NCBI GenBank assembly: GCA_036023115.1
Contig: JAYKKT010000077.1
Span: forward strand, 186,001-250,000
Length of the DNA: 64,000 bases
Direction of reading: 5' to 3'
Source of the DNA: Brasenia schreberi
Lineage: Eukaryota > Streptophyta > Magnoliopsida > Nymphaeales > Cabombaceae
Shown: piece after piece, positions 34,758 through 45,719 of the stretch
Position numbering within the stretch: the first letter of the stretch is position 1
How the letters are laid out: each line of letters opens with the position of its first letter
Notes under the pieces: generated by a model
The model's database searches: none
Told to the model about the DNA's origin: nothing
Seen by the model: the letters and a program-made list of their open reading frames with translations, nothing else
Translations under genes and position numbers: made by a program

Positions 34758-35098
34758 TGAGTCACTAGTGGGTGGCGACTCGGATTGAAAATACGAACAT
34801 TACTAAAACTGTTTTTTTTTGTTTTTGTAAAGGTTTTATGCATTTCCTCATAAAACCAAATAACTCTCAAACATAAAAGCCTAGAGAAAGAAAACTCAAA
34901 ACATGAAAAAGTCACCATTAAATACATAAGCAACATACACAAAAGGTGTGTCAATGTTATGAGGAAACACTCTATGGGTAACCTCAACCCTATCTCTCTC
35001 CTCTCTTCTCTTCTCTCTCATCTTATTTATAAGAAGAAGAGAAGACTTAGAACTGATGTGCGTTAGGCGGGACAAGTAATCACAATGAGACCCCAATA
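34758..35098 (+). repeat. 5' LTR of Copia C
   Basis: It starts TGAGTCACTAGTGGGTGGC and aligns with the 3' LTR through AAAATACRAA, TCTCTCTCCTCTCTT and GACTYRGAACTG to GACCCCAA. Relative to the 3' LTR it lacks a segment of several tens of bases near its start. Confidence 0.85.
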
Positions 35099-35100
35099 TC

Positions 35101-35112
35101 TGATATCATAGC
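35101..35112 (+). promoter_or_regulatory. Primer binding site of Copia C
   Basis: TGATATCATAGC differs at two positions from the initiator-Met site TGGTATCAGAGC and lies directly after the 5' LTR. Confidence 0.75.
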
Positions 35113-36330
35113 TTCATTGAAGTTCTTCGACAACTCTAATAGATACGCCGGTTCTGTAATATATATATAGTGAGAGCAATTTTATTGAAGCCAAATTTTT
35201 TTATGGCGTAAGTACTCTTTATAAATAACAAAAAAAAAAAGAGAAATAGAGAGAAAAAATACAAAGACACCCGAAAGCCACACTTGTAAGATAACCTTAG
35301 ATAGGTTGCAGGCTTGAAAAGCAAACAGATGGTCTGCACACCATAGATACCAGGCAAAGAGAAAGAGAAAACAGAGAAAGATAGATCAACGAAAAAAACC
35401 GCGGTTGACTTCCTCTTTGTTTCGTCTTTAGGTTTCACTCTCTTTGTACTAAAATTAAAGAAGAAGAAGAGGCAAAAGTCAAGATGACTAGAGACAAAAG
35501 CCAAGACGACCAGAGGTGAAAACCATGATGATGAGAGGTGACGACCAGGCCAGGCCAGCGATGAAGCCTCTTCGGCAATCAATCGCGCATACTTTTTCTC
35601 TCTCTCTCACCCTCTCTCTTGCATATTTAAACCGCATGTTTCTTCAAAACCATGGGCGGCAAAACCACGAGCGTTAAACCACCTAGGGTAAAGTTTTAAA
35701 AGTGAAATTACTATTTTGTCCCTATACAAAAATTATCGAAATGTTCAGATATTTTGATGCGAAAAGGTTGTTGTACCCTTATTCATGTAAAAAGTCTTTT
35801 CTGCCCTCTGACAGTATGTGAAACTATAAAAAACTAGTGAGTAGTTTTATTGATTTATTCCTAGTCATTTCAAGAAATTACAGAACCCGAGATCCAAGTG
35901 TATTTATTGATATACCCCTCTCAATTTTATAGATTATTCATTATGCCACCTAAAGAAAGTAAAAGTTTATCCCTATACTTTTTGAGAAATACCGAAAATA
36001 ATATTTTCCATATATAGTCTTGGTTTTTTATTATATTCTTGGAAAGGTACCTAAAGGTTAAATAAACTACACTACAATGCCTGAAAATATTTACTTCCCG
36101 GTTTTTACTGTATTTTTAGAGAGTTACCTGTGTGTTAAATAAACTATAGTATTTAGCTTAGAAATATTTATAGTTTAATACTTAGAATTTGTGGATATTA
36201 CATTTAGAGGCCTAGCTATTTTCTATTGATTTTTTATGAAATGTCTTATATAAATCCATCTGATGCATGTTTTATGTTTTATATCTCAAAATGTATAAAC
36301 TCTTTGCTTATTGTAAATGACTTCTTGAAT
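35113..36330 (+). other. Leader of Copia C
   Basis: The leader has a purine-rich imperfect tandem repeat at about 35460-35570 (recurring GACGACCAGAGGTGA-like blocks), a CT tract at 35590-35625, and an AT-rich part with TTTTGTCCC-like blocks shared with element A. It is non-coding. Confidence 0.6.
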
Positions 36331-36339
36331 TTATATTTA

Positions 36340-37140
36340 TAAATTGGCAAAGACTGAAAAGTTAAATGACCTAAATTTTCAAACTTAGAAAAAGAGAATT
36401 TCACTGGCCTTAACTTTAGAAAGAGTTGACTATGTATTTAGGAAAACAATTTTACCCCCTACTCCAATTGCAAAAGATGAAGAAAAAGAAAAATATAAGA
36501 CATTTCTAAATGATAATACGATAGCTAGGACCATTAATGTTGACGTACATGGAAGGTGACTTGATTAGGGTCATTGACAAATATGAAACTGCTAAAGAGT
36601 TATTTGATTCTCTGATCACTAAATTTGATATTACAGCTAAGCTATATATAAAACTACTCTTTGAGAAATACAACTCTAATAAAATAAAAGAAGGTGATAA
36701 TATAGTTGAATATCCTAATCAAATGCTGATAATGGCTAGAGATTTAGTTGTAATAAAGTAAATCATTCTTGAACCAATGTAGATATCCACGATTCTAAAC
36801 AGTCTTCCTCCTTCCTGAAACATGATAACTACATCACTTAGACTTACACAAGATTTTACTATTTCAGAATTCCCACTGAAACTAGCAATCAAACAAGAAC
36901 ATATGAAAACATAAAAAGAAAGATTTTTAGTTGCTAAAGATAATTTATGGTCTAGCTCAAAAAACAAACAGGATAAAGAAAACCAAATAACAAATTTGGC
37001 AATAATAAAAAATAGAGTGATTAAAATTTTAAGAAATCGTAAGAATTTCACTTCTCGAGTAAAGTGTTTTAACTGTAGCAAGATGGGACACTACAAAGAG
37101 ACTATCGCAAAAAAGAAGACCAATGCTGGAAACATTTAAC
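36340..37140 (+). pseudogene. Copia C gag
   Basis: It includes SLALTLERVDYV, KYKTFLNDNTIARTI and an open stretch at 36537-36761 (LTYMEGDLIRVIDKYETAKELF). The zinc knuckle CFNCSKMGHYKETIAKKK at about 37064-37115 keeps both N-terminal Cys and the His but has lost the last Cys. Multiple stops follow 36761. Confidence 0.87.
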
Positions 37141-37179
37141 GATACGGCCCAATAAAGAAGCATGACATAATCTGCATCA

Positions 37180-38320
37180 TTTTTGAGTGCTTTTATATGG
37201 ACTGCTCAATGACTAATTGGTGGATCAACTTTGGAGCGATCTAACATATATCAAAAATGAAAGATGGAGCAATGAACCTGAAGGAATACAAGTGTGGTGA
37301 ACATCGAGTATATGTGGAGAATAATACAATTTTTGATGTTCTTAGGGTTGAGTCATTTTGAATTTTTATACAAGGCATACCGATTGTACTTATTGATGTA
37401 TTAACTGTGACCATTATTAAGCGCAATCTAGTATCAGTCCCTGTCTTAGTAAAAAAATGGTTTGAAGTCAGGTTTGTCCTTAGCAAAGTCATTGTGGGAA
37501 AGCATGACAAAATAACTTTTTCTGGTTTGTTTGATACTAAGCATTAACTGTTCAAACTTAACATAAATAATAATGAAGGATCTTCTTCTACTTATATTGA
37601 TAGTGTCTATGTGATTTATGTGATTATATGTCATAAAAGATTGGGTCATATAAGTTTAAAGAAGTTAAGAAAACTAACCAACTCTAACTTATTGCCTAAC
37701 TTTCATTAAAATACTTTTAATAAGTATAAACCCTGTATATGAAGGAAAATTACTAGAAAATCATTTCTCAAAGAAGTAATTAAGACAATAACCCTACTAA
37801 AGATTATTCACAATGATTTATATGGACCTTTTAAAGTAAGATCACATCGAGAAAAAATTTGTTTATAACATTTATTGATGATTACTAGAGATATACCAAT
37901 ATATATCTCTTAGCATATAAATCTGAGATATTTGAAGCGTTTAAAAAATATAAGTAAGAAGTTAATAAATAATTATGGTATAAAATCAAAGTTTTGAGAT
38001 CGGATAGAGGTGGAGAATATAACTCTATAAAATTTTTAGAATTCTCCAAAGATTTTGATATTGTAAAGCAAAATACAATGCCTTAGACAACTCAACAAAA
38101 TGGTGTAGCAGAGAGATATAACATGACCCTATTGAATGATAAGGTCTATATTATTAGGTGCTTCTCTGCTAAGGGTATTTTGGGGAGAAGCGGTAAGTAC
38201 AACTATGTATATACTAAATAGAGTTCAATGTAAAATTGTATTTTTTATACCATATGAGATATGGTTTGGAAGAAAACCAAACCTAGGTCATCTTAGGAGA
38301 TGAGAATCTATCGTTTATAT
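37180..38320 (+). pseudogene. Copia C protease remnant and integrase
   Basis: The protease motif is MTNWWINFGAI (about 37207-37240), so the catalytic Asp and Ser are gone. The GAG-pre-integrase region and HHCC region follow (CHKRLGHISLKKLRKL, about 37628), with the two Cys lost. Integrase core blocks are HNDLYGPFKVRSH (about 37810), LRSDRGGEYNS (about 37995) and QQNGVAERYN (about 38093), which keep the three acidic positions. Stops interrupt throughout. At about 38325 the spacer before reverse transcriptase is deleted. Confidence 0.85.
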
Positions 38321-38324
38321 GAAG

Positions 38325-39300
38325 ACTAGGAAAAAGCCATAGATGAAAAAATTGAATCTATTGAGAAAAATCAAGTGTGAGAATTGACTGATTTACCAAG
38401 ATAAAGGAAAGTCATAGGTTGTAAATGGGTTCTCAAAAGAAAATATAAGATAAATGGAACAATCGATAAGTTTAAAGCAAGGTTGGTTGTAAAGAGATTT
38501 TCGCAAAAGGAGGGGATAAATTATGTTGAAACATATTCCCATATTATAAAAATTGCATCAATAAGAATAATACTAATGATTTTTGTATATTATGATTTGG
38601 ATTTACATCAGTTAGATATAAAAATTACTTTTTTAAATAGAAATTTAAATGAAATCACATAGATGCAGCAATTTGAATGATACATAGTTGAAGGCGAAGA
38701 AGATAAAGTATAGAGGTTGAGAAAATTCATATATGGCTTTAAATAATCACCTCGTCAATGATATTTGACTTTCTAAAATGTCATTATTGAACTTGGGTTT
38801 GTGGCTAATGAATTTGATCACTGTGTATATGTTTGGAATAGTGAGAGCCACTTTGTCATCTTATCATTATATGTAGATGACATATTGTTAACTAGGAATG
38901 ACAATACAATGATTGTTAGAACTAAGTCATGGTTAAACTGAAGGCTTGAAATGAAGTTATGGTGGAAGCATCCTATATCTTGGGTATAAAGATTTCTCGA
39001 GATAGAGAATCTAAACTTCTAAGCATGAGTTAGAAGAGATATATTGATTATATTCTCAAGAAGTTTAAAATGGGTGAATGCAAGTTTGCATCTATATCTG
39101 TTACGAATGGGGGTCAAATTAAGTAAAGTTGATTATCCTGGTGAAGAAGACAATAATCCTAATGTTTCTTATGCACAGACTGTGGGTAGCTTGATGTATG
39201 CTATGTTGTGTAGAAGACCTGATGTTAGTTTTATTATTGGTCTTATGAGTAGACAATAAAGTAATCCTAGATGGCAACATTGGATAGCTCTAAAAACGAT
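38325..39300 (+). pseudogene. Copia C reverse transcriptase
   Basis: Blocks in order are KVIGCKWVLKRKYKINGT, DKFKARLVVKRFSQKEG, LDLHQLDIKITFLN, the catalytic LYVDDILL (38868-38890), and SYAQTVGSLMYAMLCRRPDV (39166-39225). The YVDD residues are intact, but stops and frameshifts separate the blocks. Confidence 0.87.
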
Positions 39301-39835
39301 TCTAAGATATTTTAAAGGAATAAAAGACTTGAAACTTTATTTTCAAGTAGATGAACTGAAAGTGATAGGATATTCAGATGTTGACTTTGTTGGCAGTAAA
39401 GATGACAACAAATCAATCTTAGGACAAATATTTTTATTTGTGGGTGGTATAGTTTCTTGGGTTTGAAAGAAACAAGGTTGTGAAGCATTGCATATATAAG
39501 AGGCTGAGTATGTTGCTTACAGTATAACTGCTACTAGTGTCATTTGGATAAGTCGCTTCATACGTGATTTGAAGTTAGACATAACAAACAAACTAATTGT
39601 TATTTATTGTGACAATAATGTAGCAATTACTCTTATTAAGAGTGGAGTTGATAGCTTGAGAAACAAGCATATAATGGTTAAATATCACTATGTTCATGAT
39701 ATGGTCAAAAGAAATGAAATATCTATATGTTATATGCCAACTACTGATATGTTGGTTGACTACTTGACAAAAGATATCTCAAAAAAATTGTTTATTAAAC
39801 ATGTAACCCATATGGGGTTGAGATATGTATAGTGT
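39301..39835 (+). pseudogene. Copia C RNase H
   Basis: It carries IGYSDVDFVGSKDDNKS, EAEYVAYSITATS, YCDNNVAITLIKSGVDS, NKHIMVKYHYVHDMV and the C-terminal DYLTKDISKKLFIKHV, ending at MGLRYV with a stop near 39830. It is the only complete C-terminus of the A/B/C family in the window and serves as the reference for the deletions in A. Confidence 0.88.
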
Positions 39836-40002
39836 ATAAGTATATAAAATACTTTATTATGAGTTATGCAGGAAAAACACATTGTTTGGGAAAAAACCGC
39901 ATAACAAATAAAAGTTACAATTTACTTGAAATAAGAAAAAATAATACAACTTGATAAACCCCAAAGTAGTAGGAGGAAAAACCAGTGTATTAAAGGTTGA
40001 CT

Positions 40003-40496
40003 CTAGTGGCCAAGTGGGAGATGTAAGTAGTGGGTGGCTATTGTCGGCCCCATTACTAACAACCATGAAATGCAGGAAAAGGGACCTCTTCCAGGACTTC
40101 ATGAGTTACATTTCGAAAATACAAATGTTATTAAAATCATTTTTCGTTTTCAAAAGGTCACATGCGTTTCTCGGATAAAACGAAATGATTGTTAAAAAAG
40201 AAAACCTAGAGAGGAAAACTCGGAAGATAAAAAAAACCACATATAAATAGAAAAGTAACATACTAAAAATGTGTGTAACAATATAATCTTTTGAGAAAAC
40301 CCTCCGCAGGTAACCTCGACCCCATCTCTCTCTCCTCTCTTATCTTCTCTCTCATCTTTATTACATGAATACAAAAGAAGACTCGGAACTGCAACATATT
40401 ACAAATAGAAAGGAAACAGATCACAACAGAAAAAGAAAAGAACCGACATTAATCTGTGTTAGTCAGGACCAACAATAAGAACCACGACCCCAACAA
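40003..40496 (+). repeat. Polypurine tract and 3' LTR of Copia C
   Basis: AGTGGCCAAGTGGGAGA (about 40004-40020) precedes TGTAAGTAGTGGGTGGC at 40022. The LTR carries TATAAATA at 40243-40250 and CT-rich sequence at 40325-40352. It ends at CCCCAACA near 40496. Confidence 0.83.
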
Positions 40497-40665
40497 CCTC
40501 ATCAACTGAGCTCCATTATTGATCTCCTCTGCCTCTCTCTCTCTCTCTCATTGTGCATTGGTCGCTCGAGTCCTAATCCCTCTTTTACTAAATCGGGTTG
40601 GGTATGATCTCTACTATTGTCAATCAAACAATGAAAAATCTTGAGGCTACAAGCATATATTAATT

Positions 40666-40702
<37 letters not shown>

Positions 40703-40883
40703 GAAAGAGAAAGAGGATAAATGCTCAAACTCATTGTCATAATCAATAAGTGAGATAAAAATATTATTATATTTTTGTACTTTAATATAATTTATTTTTC
40801 AAAAGATTCTAAAAAATTCAAAAAATATTATTATTATACTTATACCAAATCAAAGCAATAGGTTAGCAAGATCCAAACGTCAC

Positions 40884-40919
<36 letters not shown>

Positions 40920-41590
40920 AAAATTAATTCAAAGTAGAAAACAATAATTTCCTGTTAAATTCAAAGCAATAGGTTCAGCTTTTGCTGCCGGCAGGTTTCA
41001 GACCCCATTCTGCTCCGGTTTGAACTGCCCACGCCGTCAACTCCCAACGTGTTACCCCAATCAAGAATCAAATCCGACTTGATAGTCCACAATTCAAATT
41101 AAAGGATGGCCTAGTAAGTCGCAGTCTTAAATGGGAAATTTGTCTCCACCTACAAAGTAAATGTGAACACAAAACGTACCGCTAAACAAACACGACAGCA
41201 GGTCAATTCTGAACGGCCCTACAACACTTCCACACATTCAACGCCTTGAAAATTTCACTCCTTCCAGACAAGTTCTCCCGCTGGTCCACACGCAAACGCT
41301 CAACTTTCCCAGTCAAAAAATCTAAGCAGGGGCATCTCACATCAATTGAAAACTTAACATTTTTAACCTTTGACTATAATCGTAGACCAAATTACCCCTA
41401 CATTCTAGGATCCAACATAGGGCACAACAGCGCCCGGAGCTATCGCACCCAAAAGTCAATAAAGGAAAGCCAGACCCATCTCTTGTCACATTCAAGGCCA
41501 AAATGAGCACGTCACAAACCAAGAAGTTGGAGTGGGTTTTGGTATTTTTGATTTGCATTGCATGAGCACCACCGTTACCAACCTGGTCAT
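40497..41590. other. Intergenic with microsatellites upstream of the peptide gene
   Basis: It contains a CT run (about 40532-40549), a CT-to-TA run (about 40666-40700) and a TA run (about 40889-40914). Otherwise no gene. Confidence 0.6.
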
Positions 41591-41736
41591 TGATTTTGCC
41601 TACAAATACAATTAGTGATGAATTGGGTGCAAAACATCTCATTTTGAAATTAAAAAGGCCTCAAAACCCATAACTTCGAGATCCTCTAATCCTTATTTTC
41701 TAGGATCATCCAGGATTTTCCAATCTCCCGAACACT

Positions 41737-41952
41737 ATGAGGTCTCAGAGTTTGTATACCATCTTATTGATCGTTTTGGTTTGTGCGATCGTTTTCTGGC
41801 AAGGGGAGGCAACAAGGCCGCTGCGGGAAGAGTTCTCAGTCAAGAACTACTTGGTGATGCATCCTTCAGCCTACGAGAAAGCAAGGAACGTGGTGGTGAC
41901 TTGGTTAGGGCGCTTGGCATCTGGGCCGAGCACGAGAGGCCCTGGTCATTGA
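41737..41952 (+). CDS. PAMP-induced-type secreted peptide precursor (PIP/PIPL family)
   Basis: A single-exon frame of 71 residues. The N-terminus is a strong signal peptide (about residues 1-25, with core LYTILLIVLVCAIVFW and a cleavage-like QGEA). A variable pro-region follows, and the last 11 residues are ASGPSTRGPGH. That C-terminal SGPSxxGxGH motif defines PIP and PIP-like peptides. By family knowledge these are processed from the precursor, secreted, and in Arabidopsis PIP1 and PIP2 amplify immune responses through the receptor kinase RLK7. The stop codon follows the motif His directly, as expected. The start has A at -3. A TATA-like CTACAAATACAA occurs near 41598. The gene is intact and surrounded by transposons. 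The family call rests on one short motif, but signal, length and position agree. Confidence 0.82.
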   Translation: MRSQSLYTILLIVLVCAIVFWQGEATRPLREEFSVKNYLVMHPSAYEKARNVVVTWLGRLASGPSTRGPGH

Positions 41953-42809
41953 ATTGCTTGATTTCCACAAGTTGGGATTTTTTTGTTGTGAAAATTATTT
42001 CATTTGTTGTTCATACATTCATGCCATTTATTGTAGTAGGTTCATACATATAAAAAACATGTCATTCACCTTCCATATAGTATAAATACAAGGGAAATCA
42101 TCATTCCCATGGCATTCCTTTCAATATTTATGCTATTCAATTGATTGTTTATTGCCATCTATCTTAGCCAACATCCCTTTTTTTTCCGAATATGTACACA
42201 AAGTGTAAACCGGTTATTTATACATCATTCAATGTTACAAAAATCATAAAAATAGTAGCTTTGTGAGGATATGTTTTCCTCTCTCTCTCTCTCTCTTGTG
42301 CATGTGTAGAGAAAGATGATTGTGCAGTGAGAGATCGATCATAATTGATGCCTTCGCAATTTATGCAAAAATAGAAATAATACAGCTTCTTTTGATGATT
42401 TAGATGGAGGTATCCAAGTTGTTTTTCTGGCCAAGGGCTCGACTCAAGGGGGACTTCAAGTTGAAGGACAAGAGTTCGAAGCTCTGGAGTGCATATCGGG
42501 TAGGAGTCTACCTAATGTCAGCTTCCCAATCAAAAGGAAAGAGAAGAACTTTCTGATCATGCAACTGCAGAAAATATCTAAGAACTAGTAATTATTAAAC
42601 AAATGACGACCCGTTGGGTTGACGGCCACGAACACCTATTGCCTTCATGTAATGTGTTTGGCTGACGAACTGTATTGTGAATGCCGGTTAGACAAGAAAA
42701 TCTTGGCCGGCCGTCACCTTTCAATGAATAAAATCTGAAGGACAAGATGACTTCAGTGACCAATACCCAGATCCAACTCGAGTTCGTCTCACAAAAGGCT
42801 CATCTAGTT

Positions 42810-42845
<36 letters not shown>

Positions 42846-43330
42846 AAGAGCGAGAGAGAGATCAGTAGCTGGCACCAGCCACCTCTAATCGGAGCTAGCT
42901 GGAACCACCACGACTAAATCTAACAAAGCCATGACAAAAGAAGAAATTTGACTTTGTTATAATCTTGCAAAAAACTTTCGATTCAATAACTGCTGCCGAG
43001 AAGTCACAATATTGTCACACTCACAGACACACACACACACATATATATGAGATTCATGGTCGCCAACAAATTAACAAGTGAAACTTCAAAACATGAAATT
43101 TCTTATCCTACTCTCATCAAGCACGCTTAACTTTTGACTTCTTATGCATTTCCACTAAGTTTTGTGCTAGAAATATAGCACCTTCTAAGACTCGATCAAA
43201 AGTTTTATACAGGCTATCGGCTTCCTGACAGTCTAGGGTGTCAGATTGGGCTCACTTCCGAACAGAATCAGGTTGACTAGACGCGACTGATTTTTTGTTC
43301 AGGTTCATTTTGAAGACCCGAATCCAACCT
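41953..43330. other. Intergenic with CT microsatellites
   Basis: CT runs occur at about 42281-42296 and 42812-42844. A short plus-strand frame at 42404-42556 resembles nothing known. Confidence 0.5.
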
Positions 43331-43375
43331 GGGTCAGGTCTGGGCCCACCTGACCAAACCAATATACACAGACAC

Positions 43376-43422
<47 letters not shown>

Positions 43423-43465
43423 ATCAGGTCTGGGCCCACCTGACCAAACCAATATACACAGACAC

Positions 43466-43504
<39 letters not shown>

Positions 43505-43505
43505 A
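43331..43505. repeat. Tandem duplication carrying TA microsatellites
   Basis: AGGTCTGGGCCCACCTGACC and the following AATATACACAGACACATG occur twice (starting about 43336 and 43426). Each copy is followed by a (TA)n run and AAGTAT. The two TA runs differ in length. Confidence 0.93.
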
Positions 43506-44000
43506 TGTTTTTGTGCGTGAGTATATTATTTTGGGTGGGTTCCAAGTCGGTTCTAAGATTGCTACCTTACCTAAAACAACCCTCTTCTTGAATCCAAACT
43601 TGAGACCATAAATGCGAGAGTGATCTCACCATCAATAGAGTTATTGAATTTAAATATTAGCGGAAAGAAGGGAAAAAATTATACATAAGTGTGAAAAGGT
43701 GACCGCCATGCTCTTATCATATAATTAATCTATGCAATTAATTATATGCATCAATGTTTAGTCCTCTAAGGTTGTCTAGTCTAATTTATTTGCACACTTG
43801 AGATTGTCAAACTGATGCTAGGCCTTATAAGCCTAACAAAAGAAAATTGGACTCGAGAATAGTTAGCTGCTATTACAAATTTTTAACTTTTTGAGACAAA
43901 AATCGACCGGTACCGAGGATGTTGAGCCTGGGGAGGAGATAAGGATAAACATGTCATCTTTTAAGAGGAATACATCTCTCTTCTCTAATTATTGATTATA
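43506..44000. other. Intergenic, nothing recognised
   Basis: No coding or repeat signal was identified. Confidence 0.45.
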
Positions 44001-45294
44001 ATGATTATTATATAATAAATCCAAAACAACAAGATAATAATAAAGTCCTTCCTGTATAACAACCTCAACAATTTATTCTTGAAGAGCAACCTCAAGTGCA
44101 GACGCCGTTAAGGAGGTCTACAAGAGAAAGGAGATGCACAACTTATTATATTGTATTTCTCCAAGAGCATGAAGATGAAATTGCCATGATGGAAGATGAT
44201 CCTATCAACTTCTAATAAACCATGCAAAGGTTTAACTTTAAAAAATCGATTGGTACCATTAAGTCTATACAAAAGATGGCATTTGATCTTGTCTCATTGC
44301 ATAAAGGAGGAAACCCATTGGTTATAAATAAACATTTATGATAATGAAGGATTCAAGGGCCAACGCGGAAAGATATAAGGCACATTTTATTGCAAAGGGC
44401 TTTAATAAAAAAGGAAGTTATTAACTATACAAAAACTTTCACTCTAGTTTCTTTGAAACTCTTTTAGGATTGCAATGATACTCATTTTGATTTGAGCTAC
44501 ACTAGATGGATGTAAATATGCTGTTTTCCAATGGTGACATTGTAAAACAACTTATATGGAGCAACTAAAAGACTTTGTGTTGGGAAGCCTAAAGAAATTA
44601 GTTTGCAAATAAAAGAAATTCATCGACAGGCTAAAGCATACGTTTATTAATAGTATCATAAATTTCATTGAGTCAGTATCTCATTCGGTTTTTAGATAAA
44701 TCTGGTTAATAAATGTGCATACCATAAGTTTTGCAGGAAATACCTTTTCCTGGTTTTATATGTCGACAATATAATACTTACGAGTAACAATACATGCTTA
44801 TGTCATGAAACCAAGAGATTTTTGTGGAAGAAAATTTGAAATGAAGGATCTTGGTGATGCCTCTATTGAATTAGGGATCTAGATACATTACAATCCCATG
44901 AGATTTGGCATGAAGGGACATAAACCACATGATACCCTTATTGTTAAAAAGGAGACAAATTGAGTCCTAACCAATGCCCAAAGAATGAATTTGAGCAAAA
45001 GATTGCTTTGGTCGTATGTTGACATGTTCGATGAGTTACACTACTCAGGATGATTGTTATAGATAGTGGATATTAGATCATAAGATCATTTTCTGATACA
45101 TAACTATGCAATGATATAGTTCTCGGCTTAAATGGGACATTGTTGAATCTATTCAATAATATAGTCCAACATATTAGTTATGTATTGTATGCTTTATTCT
45201 AAACGGCCTAATAAAGTTATCTGATTTGGATTTCGGATAATGGACCTATTAATGCCTCATGACTAATTAGTGGCATGCAAATGTATTTTTTATA
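44001..45294 (+). pseudogene. Copia reverse transcriptase relic and start of its LTR
   Basis: Broken frames contain ERYKAHFIAKGFNKK (about 44369-44413), then fragments of the palm region and FVEENLKXRILVMPLLN (about 44820-44870). At about 45133 GGGACATTGTTGAATC looks like a polypurine tract joined to an LTR start (TGTTGAATC at 45141). The LTR-like sequence ends near 45294, where a LINE fragment begins. Confidence 0.7.
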
Positions 45295-45640
45295 TATTTG
45301 ATGAATAACTGCCCAACACTCAACATCACATAAACTATTGGTCTAAATGCTACTTTATAATATTTGTCTTATGACTTTAGTGGTATCTTCTTATCACAAA
45401 ACCTTTGATGCATCTCTCCCTTTTAGCCAACATGTGTTGATTTTTAGTATAAATCTCTATCAATTTTTTTTGTCTTTGAAAGATTCATCCTAAGTACTTA
45501 AAATTATCCTTTGAGTGATGCAATGTTCACTAATTTTAACATTTATATAATGTGTTTCATTGAGATTACTAAACTTCGACTCCTTGTATTCTGTCTTTAA
45601 TTTGCAATATTTCTCTCTACAACTGAAGTTTCTTTGGATA
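45295..45640 (-). mobile_element. RTE-type LINE fragment, minus strand
   Basis: On the plus strand the sequence (GATGAATAACTGCCCAACAC ...) follows 61506-61860 closely, with substitutions. It therefore covers the C-terminal part of the same LINE's reverse transcriptase. It is truncated at both ends and abuts the chitinase pseudogene. Confidence 0.85.
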
Positions 45641-45719
45641 TTGAAGCAACTGGTATCCAAGCTGGCTTCTATTGCCATAACCATATATGGTATGAAAGAG
45701 CTCATCTGACTCTAGCATG

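Larger units (their letters stand above)
34758..40496 (+). mobile_element. Copia element C, full length with both LTRs, decayed
   Basis: 5' LTR 34758-35098, primer site 35101, leader, gag, protease, integrase, reverse transcriptase, RNase H, polypurine tract and 3' LTR 40022-40496. The two LTRs have diverged strongly with indels, and the coding region is full of stops, so this is an old insertion. The five flanking bases on each side (AGCAT, ACCTC) do not match, so a target duplication cannot be shown. Confidence 0.88.

Noticed and set aside
34281..34760. 159-codon open frame
   Set aside because: It consists of CT-rich tandem repeats translated as Ser/Leu-rich runs, and the opposite strand is also open.
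43252..43545. Open frames on both strands rich in Ile/Tyr
   Set aside because: They are translations of TA microsatellites and a duplicated flank.
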